41,125 bases of DNA from Nitrospirota bacterium (lineage in GTDB: Bacteria > Nitrospirota > Thermodesulfovibrionia > Thermodesulfovibrionales > JdFR-85): NCBI GenBank assembly GCA_013152485.1, contig JAADGG010000055.1:1-41125 (forward strand), given 5' to 3'. Numbering within the stretch: the first letter of the stretch is position 1; every line of letters starts with the position of its first letter. The notes beneath the pieces were generated by a model. That model had not been told where the DNA came from. It made no database searches and saw only the letters and a list, made by a program, of their open reading frames with translations. Positions 19,361 to 29,857 of this stretch are shown here, piece after piece. The translations under genes were made by a program, and so were the position numbers.

Positions 19361-19686
19361 TCGGTATTCCGTATCCCCCTCTCTCTCGGAAGAGATTCGG
19401 TTCTCATCTGTGACAGCAGCCTGCTCACCCGCCTTCGACCTCATCCCGGAAACAGGAAGTTTCATCATGGGGAAGGATATCCGGCCTGACAGCAACTCAC
19501 AACCCTGACAGGCCCCGTTCGGAAGCTCCCCGGTCCCTTTTTCACGGCGTATCACCGAACCGGCAGAGACATTATTCCTGTCTGTAGTCACCGGTGACTT
19601 CTGCAGCCAAAAGACCGCGGCGCACCTCTCCTTGAAAACACTTCATCCAAGGGCATCGCGTACAGACCTGAACCGGCCGCAGATCC

Positions 19687-20895
19687 TCACCTGTCCGGCC
19701 GTAAAGACAGATGTTTCTTCAATGTCTCCACTTTGGTCCTGTACGCGGGAGACTTCGAAACCTTATCCATGTACTCAAGGAGAAAGCTGACGAGTACAGA
19801 GAAGACAAACCCCGCAAAGGCAGCGATCATGACCATGCGTCTCCTCTTGGGCTTTATCCTCTTCTCGGGCGGAATCGCCTTCTCCAGTACCTGTATCATT
19901 ACTGCATCGCGTCCTTCGTCCAGTCTCGCCGCTTCATACTGTTTGAGAAACAGGTTGTAGAGCTCCTCTGTGAAGTTGAGCTCTCTGAGTCTTCTTATAT
20001 ACTCTATGCTTACCTCCGGCATACCGCCGGTAGACATCAGATAGTCATAGCCGTTTCCGTTGCCCTCACCCGTTTCCAACTTCCTCAATTCAGCCCTCAA
20101 CCCCTTCAGCGTCTCTTCGAGTTTCTGCAGATCGGGATTGTTCGGGGCCGAATATGTTCTCATGACCTTCAGTTGTACTTCCTTTTCGGCAATCTTGGCC
20201 CTCATGCTCGATATGGCGGATATGACCGCCTTTGCCTGGGCATCCAGCTTCAGCACACCGGTCTTCGCCTTGAAGTCCGCCATCTCCTTCTCTGCCTTTA
20301 TCAGGGCTTCTCTGGTCTCCTTGAGCCGTTCACCAAAGAACACCCTGCGCTGTGCAGCCTCGGTTATGGCGAGTCTCTTGGTCAGGTTCTTCAACTCTTC
20401 AACAAGGGCGTTGGCTATGTCGGCTGCCAGCCGGGGATCCCTGTCGTAGACTGAGATGGTTATTATTCCGCTCCAGCTGCTGGATCTGACCTTGACGTTC
20501 GAGGAGAGTTGTTCGCTTGCGGCCAGAACAGTGTCAGCCCCGTATTGCTTCACGAGGTCAAAACGCTCCACAACGGCCTCCATCACGGGCCTGCTTGTGA
20601 GTAACGCCATGTACAGTGCATTCGGACTGTTCAAGCCGAACAGCCCGGCTGCCGTTGCAGCAGCGCCTCCAAACTGGCTCAGGAGCTTGGACACAACGGC
20701 GGAACTCTCCTGTTGCGGCCTCAGGATCCTGGTCTTGGCCATGTATATCTCCGGCATGAGGAGGCTCACCACGGCGGTAACCACGACAAAGACAACCGTT
20801 ATCGACAGGACCGTCTTTTTCCGCTTCAGGGGAATGATGATAAGGTCAAGAAGGCTGATGCTGTCGTCCACCGGTTCAGTTTGATGTTTGTCCAA
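19687..20895 (-). CDS. Wzz/chain-length determinant family protein (no kinase domain)
   Basis: Two terminal TM segments, Wzz-type N-terminus (SLLDLIIIPLKRKKTVLSITVVFVVVTAV), coiled-coil middle. Confidence 0.85.
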   Translation of the reverse strand: MDKHQTEPVDDSISLLDLIIIPLKRKKTVLSITVVFVVVTAVVSLLMPEIYMAKTRILRPQQESSAVVSKLLSQFGGAAATAAGLFGLNSPNALYMALLTSRPVMEAVVERFDLVKQYGADTVLAASEQLSSNVKVRSSSWSGIITISVYDRDPRLAADIANALVEELKNLTKRLAITEAAQRRVFFGERLKETREALIKAEKEMADFKAKTGVLKLDAQAKAVISAISSMRAKIAEKEVQLKVMRTYSAPNNPDLQKLEETLKGLRAELRKLETGEGNGNGYDYLMSTGGMPEVSIEYIRRLRELNFTEELYNLFLKQYEAARLDEGRDAVMIQVLEKAIPPEKRIKPKRRRMVMIAAFAGFVFSVLVSFLLEYMDKVSKSPAYRTKVETLKKHLSLRPDR

Positions 20896-21123
20896 TCCTT
20901 CTTCTCCTTGTAAAGACTGAAAGGTGCGGAGCCCGCTTATGATGACCGACGGCTTTTGTGTTAACGGCTTTCGGGGCGTTCAGGTACAGCCTTAAATTCC
21001 TGTGCATATTGACGAATGCCGAAAAATCAGGCTAAAAACCATTAGGATGAGTTTGAAGTCCATAAAAAATAATAATAGTTTCAGGGCTCAAAAGTCAAAC
21101 GTCAGAGACGCGCAACCCCCTGA

Positions 21124-22050
21124 TTAATCGGCCTTCTTCAGCAGAGAACGCAACTTCCTCCGCAAGCGCAGCAGTACGGGCTGGGTGGACCAGAAGGTGG
21201 AGACATAAACCTCCTGGACCTTTTCGTCGACCACCCGCCTGTTGTTCTTAATCCTCGGCATCAGTCCAAGGAACAGGAGCAGCCCGTCCACGGCATATAC
21301 GATACTTGAAACGCCATCCTTCCGGAACCTCAGCATGTTCCAGAAAAAGGTGCGGAACATGAGCACGGGAAGCCTCCTGGCTGGAAAATACAGGTAGATT
21401 ATCGCCAGTTCGTTCCTGGTGGTGAAGGTTCTGAGCCTTTTAAAGCTCCTGTGTGTGGCCGAGGCCCTGTGATTGACAACGCAGCGCTCAAAGTACTTGA
21501 TTCCAAAACCCTCGTCTAAAACCCTGAGGCCGTATTCCCACTCGTGGGAATAAAGAAACATCCAGTCCGCATACCCTCCGATCCTTTCCACCACTTCTTT
21601 TCGTATTATCGCTCCGGCGCCTATGAAGCCTATCCAGTCCTGTAAATCCGTGCGTTTCAGGGTCGTAAACGCCCCTCCGATTATCTTGCACGCAAGGACG
21701 CCCACCTCCCTGTTCTCCTCCATGAAGGCAACGGCCTCCCTGACCCCTTCCACGGGATGCGAATCATCGTCCAGTACGAGGAAATACTCGCCTTTTCCAT
21801 CGGAGAAGCCGTAGTTCCAGCCTGCAATGCCTACGTTGCGGGGGATCCTTATGAGTTTGACCTCCGGGAACTCCTTACTGACCATCTCCGCGGTCCCGTC
21901 AGCCGATGCATTGTCATTGACTATAATCTCTATCCTGTCTTTCGGGTAATCGATGCTGTCTGAAATCTCTTTCAGGGTCGTCCTAAGGTCGTCTCTCCTG
22001 TTGTATGCCAGTATATTTATCGTCAATAAGGGCCACTCCATCTCGTCCAC
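21124..22050 (-). CDS. Glycosyltransferase family 2
   Basis: LTINILAYNRRDDLRTTLKEI; NDNASADGTAEMV; YFLVLDDDSHP. Confidence 0.9.
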   Translation of the reverse strand: MDEMEWPLLTINILAYNRRDDLRTTLKEISDSIDYPKDRIEIIVNDNASADGTAEMVSKEFPEVKLIRIPRNVGIAGWNYGFSDGKGEYFLVLDDDSHPVEGVREAVAFMEENREVGVLACKIIGGAFTTLKRTDLQDWIGFIGAGAIIRKEVVERIGGYADWMFLYSHEWEYGLRVLDEGFGIKYFERCVVNHRASATHRSFKRLRTFTTRNELAIIYLYFPARRLPVLMFRTFFWNMLRFRKDGVSSIVYAVDGLLLFLGLMPRIKNNRRVVDEKVQEVYVSTFWSTQPVLLRLRRKLRSLLKKAD

Positions 22051-23154
22051 TCAACAGAGGGCCTCGAACGTCTTGAGCGCCCTTGCAATGATCTGGTCCA
22101 TGTTATAATACTTGTACTCCGCCAGCCTCCCGATAAAGACCACGTCATCGAGTTTTCCCGCTTCCTCGCTGTACTTCGCGTAAATACTGCTGTTTTCATC
22201 GTTTGGAATCGGGTAATACGGATCATTGCCGCCCTTCTTGTACTCGAGGGGATATTCGTATGCAACCGTTGTCTTCCGCGACCGTGTATTCAGAAAGTGC
22301 TTATATTCGGTTATCCTCGTATAATCATGGTTTTCGGGATAATTGACCTGTGCCACGGCCTGAAAAAACTCCGTGTCATAGGACTTGAAAGTGAAGTCCA
22401 GACTCCTGTAGGAGAGCTCTCCGAACCTGAAATCAAAGAACTCGTCTATACAGCCGGTGTATATCAGTTTCTCGAACCTGACGGAGTCTTTGACATCCCT
22501 GAAATCGGTTTTCAGTTCAACCCGTATGCGGGGATTGTCCAGCATCTTCTCTATCACGCTTGTATAACCCTTCTCGGGGATCCCCTGGTACTTGTCCTGA
22601 AAATACCTGTCATCCCTGCTGATATAGACGGGCACGCGTGCAGTCACGGACGGATAGAGGTTCTCCGGTGTCAGCCCCCATTGTTTCAATGTGTATCCGA
22701 GAAAGACCTTCTCATAGATGTAGCTCGACAGGAACTGCAGGTCCTTGTCCCCGAACTCTTTCAGTTTCAGAATGGGAATCTTGACGTTGTACCCGAAGGT
22801 ATCGATCAGTTTGTTCTCCAGCCTGGAGGCCAGACCGGGAGGGAACACCTTGTAAAGCGCATTCAGGTTGAAAGGCAACGGTATCTCCATGCCGTCGACC
22901 ACCGCCCTGACCCTGTGAAAGTAAGGATACCACTCGGTGAACCTGCTGAGATAGGCCCATACGGTTTCATCATTGGTATGGAATGCATGCGGGCCGTACT
23001 TGTGAATGAATATTCCCTCGTCATCCTTGTAGTCATAGACATTGCCTGCAATATGATCCCTTCTCTCCACCACGAGGACCTCCTTTTTCAACACGCTGGA
23101 GATCCTCTCGGCCAGAACGCTTCCTGCCAGACCCGAGCCCACTATCAGATACAT
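22051..23154 (-). CDS. glf: UDP-galactopyranose mutase, second copy (start at internal Met [11 protein letters not shown])
   Basis: [90 protein letters not shown]. Confidence 0.94.
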   Translation of the reverse strand: MYLIVGSGLAGSVLAERISSVLKKEVLVVERRDHIAGNVYDYKDDEGIFIHKYGPHAFHTNDETVWAYLSRFTEWYPYFHRVRAVVDGMEIPLPFNLNALYKVFPPGLASRLENKLIDTFGYNVKIPILKLKEFGDKDLQFLSSYIYEKVFLGYTLKQWGLTPENLYPSVTARVPVYISRDDRYFQDKYQGIPEKGYTSVIEKMLDNPRIRVELKTDFRDVKDSVRFEKLIYTGCIDEFFDFRFGELSYRSLDFTFKSYDTEFFQAVAQVNYPENHDYTRITEYKHFLNTRSRKTTVAYEYPLEYKKGGNDPYYPIPNDENSSIYAKYSEEAGKLDDVVFIGRLAEYKYYNMDQIIARALKTFEALC

Positions 23155-24152
23155 TTCACCTCTCCATCCTTTTCCCTGACGTTTCCGTACAACTTCCGGT
23201 GCCAGTCCCATGCGGTCTCTATTATCTTGCGCAGTTCAAAGTACCGAGGTTTCCATCCGAGGATCGCGGACGTCTTCTTGGAGCTCCCCACAAGCACGGC
23301 CGGATCACCGGCCCTCCTGGGAGAGGCGACCTCCACGATCTCCCTTCCCGTAACATCCCTTGCAGTCTCTATCACGTCTTTCACGGAAAACCCGTTGCCG
23401 TTTCCGAGATTGAAGACATCGCTCTCACCACCATTCAGAAGATACTCCAGGGCGAGTATGTGTGCATCCGCCAGGTCGGTGACGTGTATGTAATCCCTGA
23501 TGCATGTCTTGTCGGGGGTATCGTAGTCGGTTCCGAATACCTTTATATCCTTCCTGCGGCCGATGGCCGCATCCAGCACCAAAGGGATCAGATGGGTCTC
23601 CGGGTCGTGCCACTCTCCTATCTCCCCCTCGGGATCCGCACCGGCAGCGTTGAAATACCTCAGAGCAACACTCTTCAGTCCGTATGCAGCGCTGTAGTCC
23701 GACAGTATCCTCTCCACCATCAGCTTGCTCTGTCCGTAGGGATTTATCGGGTTTTGTGGGTGGTCTTCCGTTATGGGTATCTCGACCGGGTTGCCGTACG
23801 TTGCACAAGTCGATGAGAATATGAAGTACTTAACGTCAAACTCTCTCATCACCCTCAGGATATTCAGCGTACTCGCAACATTGTTCAGGTAGTACTTCTG
23901 GGGATCCTCCACCGACTCGCCCACGTATGCAAACGCGGCAAAATGCATGACCGCCTTCACGGGATACTTGCTGAATGCCAGTCTGATCTGTTCGATGTCG
24001 GACAGGTCACCAAGGACGAACTCTCCCCACTTGACGAACTCCCTGTGCCCGTACACGAGGTTGTCGAACACGACCGTCCCGTATCCCCTCTCGTTCAGCA
24101 GCTTGTTGATATGAGAGCCTATATATCCTGCACCGCCGGCTACAAGTATCAC
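23145..24152 (-). CDS. galE: UDP-glucose 4-epimerase
   Basis: [60 protein letters not shown]. Confidence 0.95.
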   Translation of the reverse strand: MILVAGGAGYIGSHINKLLNERGYGTVVFDNLVYGHREFVKWGEFVLGDLSDIEQIRLAFSKYPVKAVMHFAAFAYVGESVEDPQKYYLNNVASTLNILRVMREFDVKYFIFSSTCATYGNPVEIPITEDHPQNPINPYGQSKLMVERILSDYSAAYGLKSVALRYFNAAGADPEGEIGEWHDPETHLIPLVLDAAIGRRKDIKVFGTDYDTPDKTCIRDYIHVTDLADAHILALEYLLNGGESDVFNLGNGNGFSVKDVIETARDVTGREIVEVASPRRAGDPAVLVGSSKKTSAILGWKPRYFELRKIIETAWDWHRKLYGNVREKDGEVKCI

Positions 24153-25114
24153 TTTGGATCTCCTTCGATGAGTTTTTTGAAATACTCGATGGTCTTTCTC
24201 AGGCCTTCCTCCATCTGCACGGATGGTTCCCAGTTCAGCTTCTCCCTTGCAAGGCTTATGTCTGGCTGCCTCTGTCTGGGGTCGTCGGCGGGCAGCTCCT
24301 TGAAAGTGATCTTGGACTTCGAGCCGGTCAGTTCGATCACCTTCTCGGCAAGCTCGAGTATGGAAAACTCCGCAGGATTGCCGAGATTCACCGGACCGGT
24401 GAAGTCGTCAGGACTGTTCATGAGCTTGACGAGGCCGTCGATCAGGTCATCAACATAGCAGAAACTCCGTGTCTGACTGCCGTCACCATACACTGTCAGG
24501 TCTTCACCTCTCAAGGCCTGCATTATGAAGTTGCTCACAACACGGCCGTCGTTCGGATGCATCCTCGGTCCGCTTGTGTTGAATATTCGCGCAACCTTTA
24601 TTCTCAGCTTGTGCTGACGGTGATAGTCGAAGAAGAGCGTCTCGGCACACCTCTTTCCCTCGTCGTAACAGGCCCTGTAACCGATCGGGTTCACGTTTCC
24701 CCAGTAGGTTTCCGGCTGGGGATGGATCTGAGGGTCGCCGTACACCTCACTGGTCGAGGCCTGTAAGATCTTTATCTTGAGCCTCTTTGCAAGGCCGAGC
24801 ATGTTGATGGCGCCGATGACCGATGTCTTGGTCGTCTGAACAGGGTCAAACTGATAGTGTATCGGGGATGCGGGACAGGCGAGGTTGTAAATCTGGTCCA
24901 CCTCTATATAGAGCGGGAAACATATATCGTGACGCAGTATCTCAAAGTAGGGGTTGTCCCTGAGGTGGGCGATGTTTTCCTTGCGTCCCGTGTAGAAGTT
25001 GTCCAGGCATATCACCTCGTGCCCCTCGTTCAGAAGCCTCTCGCAGAGATGAGATCCGAGGAAACCGGCACCACCGGTAACAAGAATACGTTTGACTGAA
25101 TTGTACTGTCTCAT
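24149..25114 (-). CDS. UDP-glucuronate decarboxylase (UDP-xylose synthase) family SDR
   Basis: [90 protein letters not shown]. Confidence 0.93.
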   Translation of the reverse strand: MRQYNSVKRILVTGGAGFLGSHLCERLLNEGHEVICLDNFYTGRKENIAHLRDNPYFEILRHDICFPLYIEVDQIYNLACPASPIHYQFDPVQTTKTSVIGAINMLGLAKRLKIKILQASTSEVYGDPQIHPQPETYWGNVNPIGYRACYDEGKRCAETLFFDYHRQHKLRIKVARIFNTSGPRMHPNDGRVVSNFIMQALRGEDLTVYGDGSQTRSFCYVDDLIDGLVKLMNSPDDFTGPVNLGNPAEFSILELAEKVIELTGSKSKITFKELPADDPRQRQPDISLAREKLNWEPSVQMEEGLRKTIEYFKKLIEGDPK

Positions 25115-25162
25115 TTTTCAAGCCTCCAAGTGTATAAAGTCCGGGAAGATACCGGCAGAGAG

Positions 25163-27319
25163 TTAGAATGTCACAAGCAGTACACCTGATGTGACCGCAA
25201 TCTGGTACAAGATCTGCGTAATATCCCTTATGTTACGCATCCACGCTATCCTTTCAAGCTTCTCGGGCACAACTATGGTGTCTCCTGACTCCACCTGTCC
25301 TGCTCCTACGTCCCATCTCGAATACTCGCTGTTCCAGGAAAGACCGAGGAAGCCCTTGCTGACTTTCAGTGCAGAGCCATCGGCCTTCAGTATATAGACG
25401 TTATCGTCGTCGGCATTCTCCGTATACCCGCCCGCAAGCGAAATATAGTAGTCGACGTCCCGTCCCTTCTCATAAAGAAAGGCCGTCTGGTTATATACGG
25501 AGCCTATAACCTGCACGGTGTGCGGATCGGTAGGAATATATATGGAGTCACCGTCTTCAAGCTCTATGTCGTAGAGGGTTCCCCTCAGGGTCTCCGGCGG
25601 TTCCAGCCGGATAGCCACCCTTCCCTTGGCCTTTATCGTCCTGAGCTTTTCAATGAAGCGCCTCTTCTGTTCGGCCTCGATCTGCATCAGCCTCGCCTCT
25701 CGAGAAGAGGATGCAGATGCGACGCGTGTGGTCCCCGTGCTCAGCATCTCCCTTTCCAGCCTGTCTATCATCTCTTCAATGCGTCTCTGCTGCAGGACTT
25801 CAACACGTTTCCTCGTGAACACAGCTCCACGTAGGAACGCCTTGTCGGTGAATCCTCCGGCCCTCTCTATCAGGGAGGAGAGCCTTTCGCCCTTCTTGAT
25901 GGTATAGGTGCCCGGAAACCTGACCTCGCCCCTTATCCGAACCGTCTGATAGAGCCGCCACTCGGGGACGGTACGGACGAATAGATAGTCGTTCTCCTGC
26001 AGGGAAATGTTGCTGTCGGGGTCTCCTGCGAGAGCCTTCTCCAGATCGACCACGATCTTTTCCGTCACGGGTCCTTCGTCTGTAACATGTATCCGCGTAA
26101 GTTCAGCCCCCTTGTCGTATGCATAGTATTTGAGTCCCCCTGCCATTGAGATCAGGTCCCTTACGGTCATGCCGGGTCTGAACCCGTACTCGCCTTCCCT
26201 CTGGACTGCACCGGCGAGCCTGACGATCCTCTCGTCCTTGACGACCTGGAAGATCTTGACGACATCGCCCGCCTGTACGGTGACATCCTTGTCCCGTATC
26301 TCCTGGAGGTCGGACTCGAAAACTATCTGACGGCTGTTGTCAACGATACGCTCTATTTGAACCCTCCCCTTGAAGGCAACGTCATTGAGTCCCCCTGCCA
26401 TCTCTATCAGGCGGGACACCGTTGTCTTGCCTGTCAGCTCATATATGGCCGGATTGTTCACACTGCCTGCAATTGCTACAAGGGGTCCGACCGGCGGTAT
26501 GAATATCACGTCCTCAGGCATGAGCCTTATGTCCTTTGTCTTGTCCCCCCTGAGCAGGAAGTCGTACATGTCGAAGCTGACTATGGTCCTGCCGTTCCGC
26601 TTTATCTGTATGGCCCTCATCGTTCCGGTCTTGCTAGGACCTCCTGCCTCGAACAGTGCATTTATCAAGGTGGAAAGTGAAGAGAGCGTATAGGCGCCGG
26701 GACGCCTGGCGTTGCCAACCACATATACCCTGATGGTCCTCAGTGATCCCATGCTGACGTTCATCTCGAAGCCTGTATAGTACTTGGAAAACTGTTTGTG
26801 CAGAAGCCTCCTCAATTCACTGAACTTCAAGCCTGCAACACCAAGCATGCCGACCTTGGGAATATTTATATTCCCGTCCCGGTCGACCACGAGGTCCCAC
26901 TGCCCTTCCACCCTGCCCCAGATGGATACCTTGATCTCGTCTCCGGGCCCCAGCACATAACCCGGCCCGACCGGCACGTTATCCACCGGTGCAAATGTCG
27001 ACGGAGGCCGGTTGAAGAGATCATAGCCGAACTGCTTGAGGTTGGTTGACACCGTGAGGGAGGTCTTTCCCGCAATGTAGTTCTCGAACTCGGAAGGGCT
27101 CTCCGCCGGCAGCGGTACGGTCCCCCCGCCCGTTCCCTCCTGGACCGCCGAACTCACGGATTGTTGAGCCGGCTCTTTTACTTCCTCTGACGGGCTCTTC
27201 TGGGATGGTCCGGAAACGGGTGATATCGGTATGGCTTGGAAATCCTCGGCATATAGGGAAACTGTACACACGAAACTGTACAGTAATGATACGATTATGA
27301 AAATATTTTTATATTTCAT
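25163..27319 (-). CDS. Polysaccharide export protein with several SLBB domains (Wza family)
   Basis: Signal peptide; YVLGPGDEIKVSIWGRVEGQWDLVVDRDGNINIPKVGMLGVAGL; repeated SLBB motifs (VRIRGEVRFPGTYTIKKGERLSSLIERAGGFT). Confidence 0.93.
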   Translation of the reverse strand: MKYKNIFIIVSLLYSFVCTVSLYAEDFQAIPISPVSGPSQKSPSEEVKEPAQQSVSSAVQEGTGGGTVPLPAESPSEFENYIAGKTSLTVSTNLKQFGYDLFNRPPSTFAPVDNVPVGPGYVLGPGDEIKVSIWGRVEGQWDLVVDRDGNINIPKVGMLGVAGLKFSELRRLLHKQFSKYYTGFEMNVSMGSLRTIRVYVVGNARRPGAYTLSSLSTLINALFEAGGPSKTGTMRAIQIKRNGRTIVSFDMYDFLLRGDKTKDIRLMPEDVIFIPPVGPLVAIAGSVNNPAIYELTGKTTVSRLIEMAGGLNDVAFKGRVQIERIVDNSRQIVFESDLQEIRDKDVTVQAGDVVKIFQVVKDERIVRLAGAVQREGEYGFRPGMTVRDLISMAGGLKYYAYDKGAELTRIHVTDEGPVTEKIVVDLEKALAGDPDSNISLQENDYLFVRTVPEWRLYQTVRIRGEVRFPGTYTIKKGERLSSLIERAGGFTDKAFLRGAVFTRKRVEVLQQRRIEEMIDRLEREMLSTGTTRVASASSSREARLMQIEAEQKRRFIEKLRTIKAKGRVAIRLEPPETLRGTLYDIELEDGDSIYIPTDPHTVQVIGSVYNQTAFLYEKGRDVDYYISLAGGYTENADDDNVYILKADGSALKVSKGFLGLSWNSEYSRWDVGAGQVESGDTIVVPEKLERIAWMRNIRDITQILYQIAVTSGVLLVTF

Positions 27320-27447
27320 AAGGTTATTTTATATCTTACTTAAAATCCGAACAAAAAGTCAATCGACAACCTCCCCAAAACAAAGGGAATTCAGGTATAA
27401 TTATCGTAATCGTTGCACAACGTCGGGTCTACCCGGAGGAACACGCA

Positions 27448-28020
27448 GTGGAGCCCTACAGATATCAGGAGCTGGCGTATCTTATAGTGCCTGTCTTCCT
27501 TGGCATGGAATTCTTTATCAGCGCAAGAAACGAAAGGAGGGAAAGGAGAGAGGCCCCTCTCGGCTCCTACGTTCTCGACTTCTGCGGATTTCTCTTCACG
27601 GCACTCGTCCCTGCCATATTCCTGTTCACCATATGGGCGATCGAGAGCAAGGCGTTCCCCTTGAGGGAGTCAACCCTCGCTCGTCTGGACCGCTACGGAG
27701 TGATGTTTCTCTTCATGGGCTCCTGGTGGCAGGTATACATGATAGGGGCACTCAGGGCGGCAAGGTTTACGGAGAGGCACAGGCCGATATATCTGTGGGG
27801 CCCATTCATAGGTCTGGGTGTTTTCATATCATTCCTTGTGCTCTGGGTCTCTCCATGGAACCTCAAGTGGATATCTACAGGATGGTTCCTGACGATTGCG
27901 GCAGTACTGCACTTCCTCAAGGTGAAGCCGAGGAACATCGCGCGTGTCTTCTGGGTACTGACCGCCGTAACGTTCTTTTTTGAGAACATACTCTTCATAT
28001 GGCTCGAGACCCTTGTTTAG
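27448..28020 (+). CDS. Integral membrane protein, unknown function (190 aa)
   Basis: Multiple hydrophobic segments; divergent from the EPS operon and directly upstream of thiE. Confidence 0.65.
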   Translation: MEPYRYQELAYLIVPVFLGMEFFISARNERRERREAPLGSYVLDFCGFLFTALVPAIFLFTIWAIESKAFPLRESTLARLDRYGVMFLFMGSWWQVYMIGALRAARFTERHRPIYLWGPFIGLGVFISFLVLWVSPWNLKWISTGWFLTIAAVLHFLKVKPRNIARVFWVLTAVTFFFENILFIWLETLV

Positions 28021-28030
28021 AGCAGAGCGT

Positions 28031-28666
28031 GTGGATTTCAGCCTGTATCTGATAACCGACAGGAGGCAGATGAAGATGCCCTTTTACGAAGGGATCGAGG
28101 CTGCGCTCAGGGGGGGAGTAAAGGCAATCCAGTTGAGAGAGAAAGACCTCACCGTGAGGGATCTCCACTCAACGGCCTGCAGGTTGCGTGATCTCACCGC
28201 CCGGTACGGGGCACGGCTGTTCGTGAACGACAGGGTGGATGTGGCGCTGTCTGTCGGAGCCGACGGTGTTCACCTCGGAGGCCGCAGCATTCCGCTGCGG
28301 GCCGTCCGAAAGATCGCGGAGGAAAAGCTGCTCATCGGCGTATCAACGCACTCGATCGAGGAAGCGGTTGAAGCCGAAAGATATGGTGCCGACTTCATAA
28401 CGTTCGGGCCGGTTTATGAAACCCCTTCGAAAAGGGCATACGGCCCGCCCGTCGGCGTGGAGAGGCTTGAGGCTGCAGCCGCAAAAGTATCGATACCCGT
28501 CTTCGCTCTCGGAGGAGTACGGCTGGAGAGGATACCGGAACTGCTGAAAGCCGGGGCCGCGGGAGTGGCTCTCATCTCCGCCATACTCTCCAGCTACGAT
28601 GTCGAAGGAGAAGCTGCAAGGTTCGTCAGGGCTCTCGACCGGACCTCGAGGGCCCCTTCCTGCTGA
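28031..28666 (+). CDS. thiE: Thiamine phosphate synthase (GTG start likely)
   Basis: FSLYLITDRRQM; GGVKAIQLREKDL; LFVNDRVDVALSVGADGVHLG; IGVSTHSIEEA; FGPVYETPSKRAYGPPVG; VFALGGV. Confidence 0.95.
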   Translation: MDFSLYLITDRRQMKMPFYEGIEAALRGGVKAIQLREKDLTVRDLHSTACRLRDLTARYGARLFVNDRVDVALSVGADGVHLGGRSIPLRAVRKIAEEKLLIGVSTHSIEEAVEAERYGADFITFGPVYETPSKRAYGPPVGVERLEAAAAKVSIPVFALGGVRLERIPELLKAGAAGVALISAILSSYDVEGEAARFVRALDRTSRAPSC

Positions 28667-29792
28667 CCACCCTGAAGAGGGACGGATAGACAATGCTCGA
28701 TACTATGGCCGTCAGGATAAGAGAGCCGTTCATCCCGGGTGTCAGCAAACCCATCTTCTCACCAAGTGTGCCTGCCACGACGATCATCGAAAGCGGTGCC
28801 GAGAGGATCAGGGACATTCCCAATGCCTCCCGCGTACCCAGCCCCATGAAACGTGACAGAAGCAATGGGAATGCATTGCTCACAAAGACCATCAACGTCA
28901 GGAAGAGTGAAAAGGAGATGGACTGGAAAGACCTCAGCAGCCCTATGTCAAAATCAGCTCCAACGCCGATGAAAAAAAACGGCGTAAAGAATCCGAAACC
29001 GACAGCGTTTATCTTGTCTTCGAACCGCCCCTTGCTCTTGAAGACGTAGCTGAATATCAGCCCTGCCATGAAGGAGCCGAGTATCGGCTCGACACCTGAA
29101 CCGTAAGCTATCAGAGCCCCGGCAAAGGCGATGGATATAACGGCCCTTATCCCCTCCTCAACAGGATCGTTACTCTCCATCACGTTCTCTATCCTCTCAG
29201 GATGCCACCATGCAATAACATAAAGGATCCTCAGAAAAAGAGCAGCAACAACGAGCAGCAAAAGGAGTTTGATCCCTTCCACGGCCGCCATAACAGTAAA
29301 TCCCAGGCGGTGATATATGTCGATGCCCGTAAGCACCACTATAGACATCAGCTCTCCGGTAAGGGCCACACCTATGATATCACGCCCCGTCTCCGACTTC
29401 ATCATCCCCAACTCCTTGAGCACCGGGATTATTATCCCTGCAGAGACTACGGATACCGCAACGCCGACATAAAAGGAATAGCCCATCAGGATGAATATCA
29501 GCGGGCCGAGCAGCAGCGAGAGGGCCGAGACGAACACATACCAGAAGAACCTTCCCTGCCTCACGAGCCCCCTCATGTCGAGCTCCATTCCGGCTATGAA
29601 CATCAGGTAGATGAAGCCTATATCCTTGAGCAGAGAAAACCACTCGGGTTTCCTCGACAGGAAAACGCTGAAAAGGACGATACCGTAGATTATCTCAAGG
29701 GTTGCAGAGGGAAGCATGAACTTCCTTGCAAGGAAAGGTATGGTGGCGGCACCACCGATGACAACAAACATGATCATGAGTTGCTCACCCAT
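28626..29792 (-). CDS. Cation:proton antiporter (Kef/CPA2 type)
   Basis: ~12 hydrophobic segments; PFLARKFMLPSATLEIIYGIVL; FMAGMELDMRGL; GSFMAGLIFS. Confidence 0.88.
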   Translation of the reverse strand: MGEQLMIMFVVIGGAATIPFLARKFMLPSATLEIIYGIVLFSVFLSRKPEWFSLLKDIGFIYLMFIAGMELDMRGLVRQGRFFWYVFVSALSLLLGPLIFILMGYSFYVGVAVSVVSAGIIIPVLKELGMMKSETGRDIIGVALTGELMSIVVLTGIDIYHRLGFTVMAAVEGIKLLLLLVVAALFLRILYVIAWWHPERIENVMESNDPVEEGIRAVISIAFAGALIAYGSGVEPILGSFMAGLIFSYVFKSKGRFEDKINAVGFGFFTPFFFIGVGADFDIGLLRSFQSISFSLFLTLMVFVSNAFPLLLSRFMGLGTREALGMSLILSAPLSMIVVAGTLGEKMGLLTPGMNGSLILTAIVSSIVYPSLFRVVSRKGPSRSGREP

Positions 29793-29857
29793 GATTCATC
29801 CTCTCAGGGCCGGGCGCCCCCGGTCTCCACATGTCCCTGCATCCGTGGCCGGGAGGC

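Noticed and set aside
18485-19489. 334-aa plus-strand ORF opposite the first glf
   Set aside because: Antisense shadow of UDP-galactopyranose mutase
22297-23493. 398-aa plus-strand ORF opposite glf/galE
   Set aside because: Lies antisense to well-recognised glf and galE coding sequence; protein has no recognisable family and arises from codon bias
27408-27422. Short palindrome CGTTGCACAACG in the divergent EPS/thiE upstream region
   Set aside because: Five-bp arms are too short to claim an operator without conservation data
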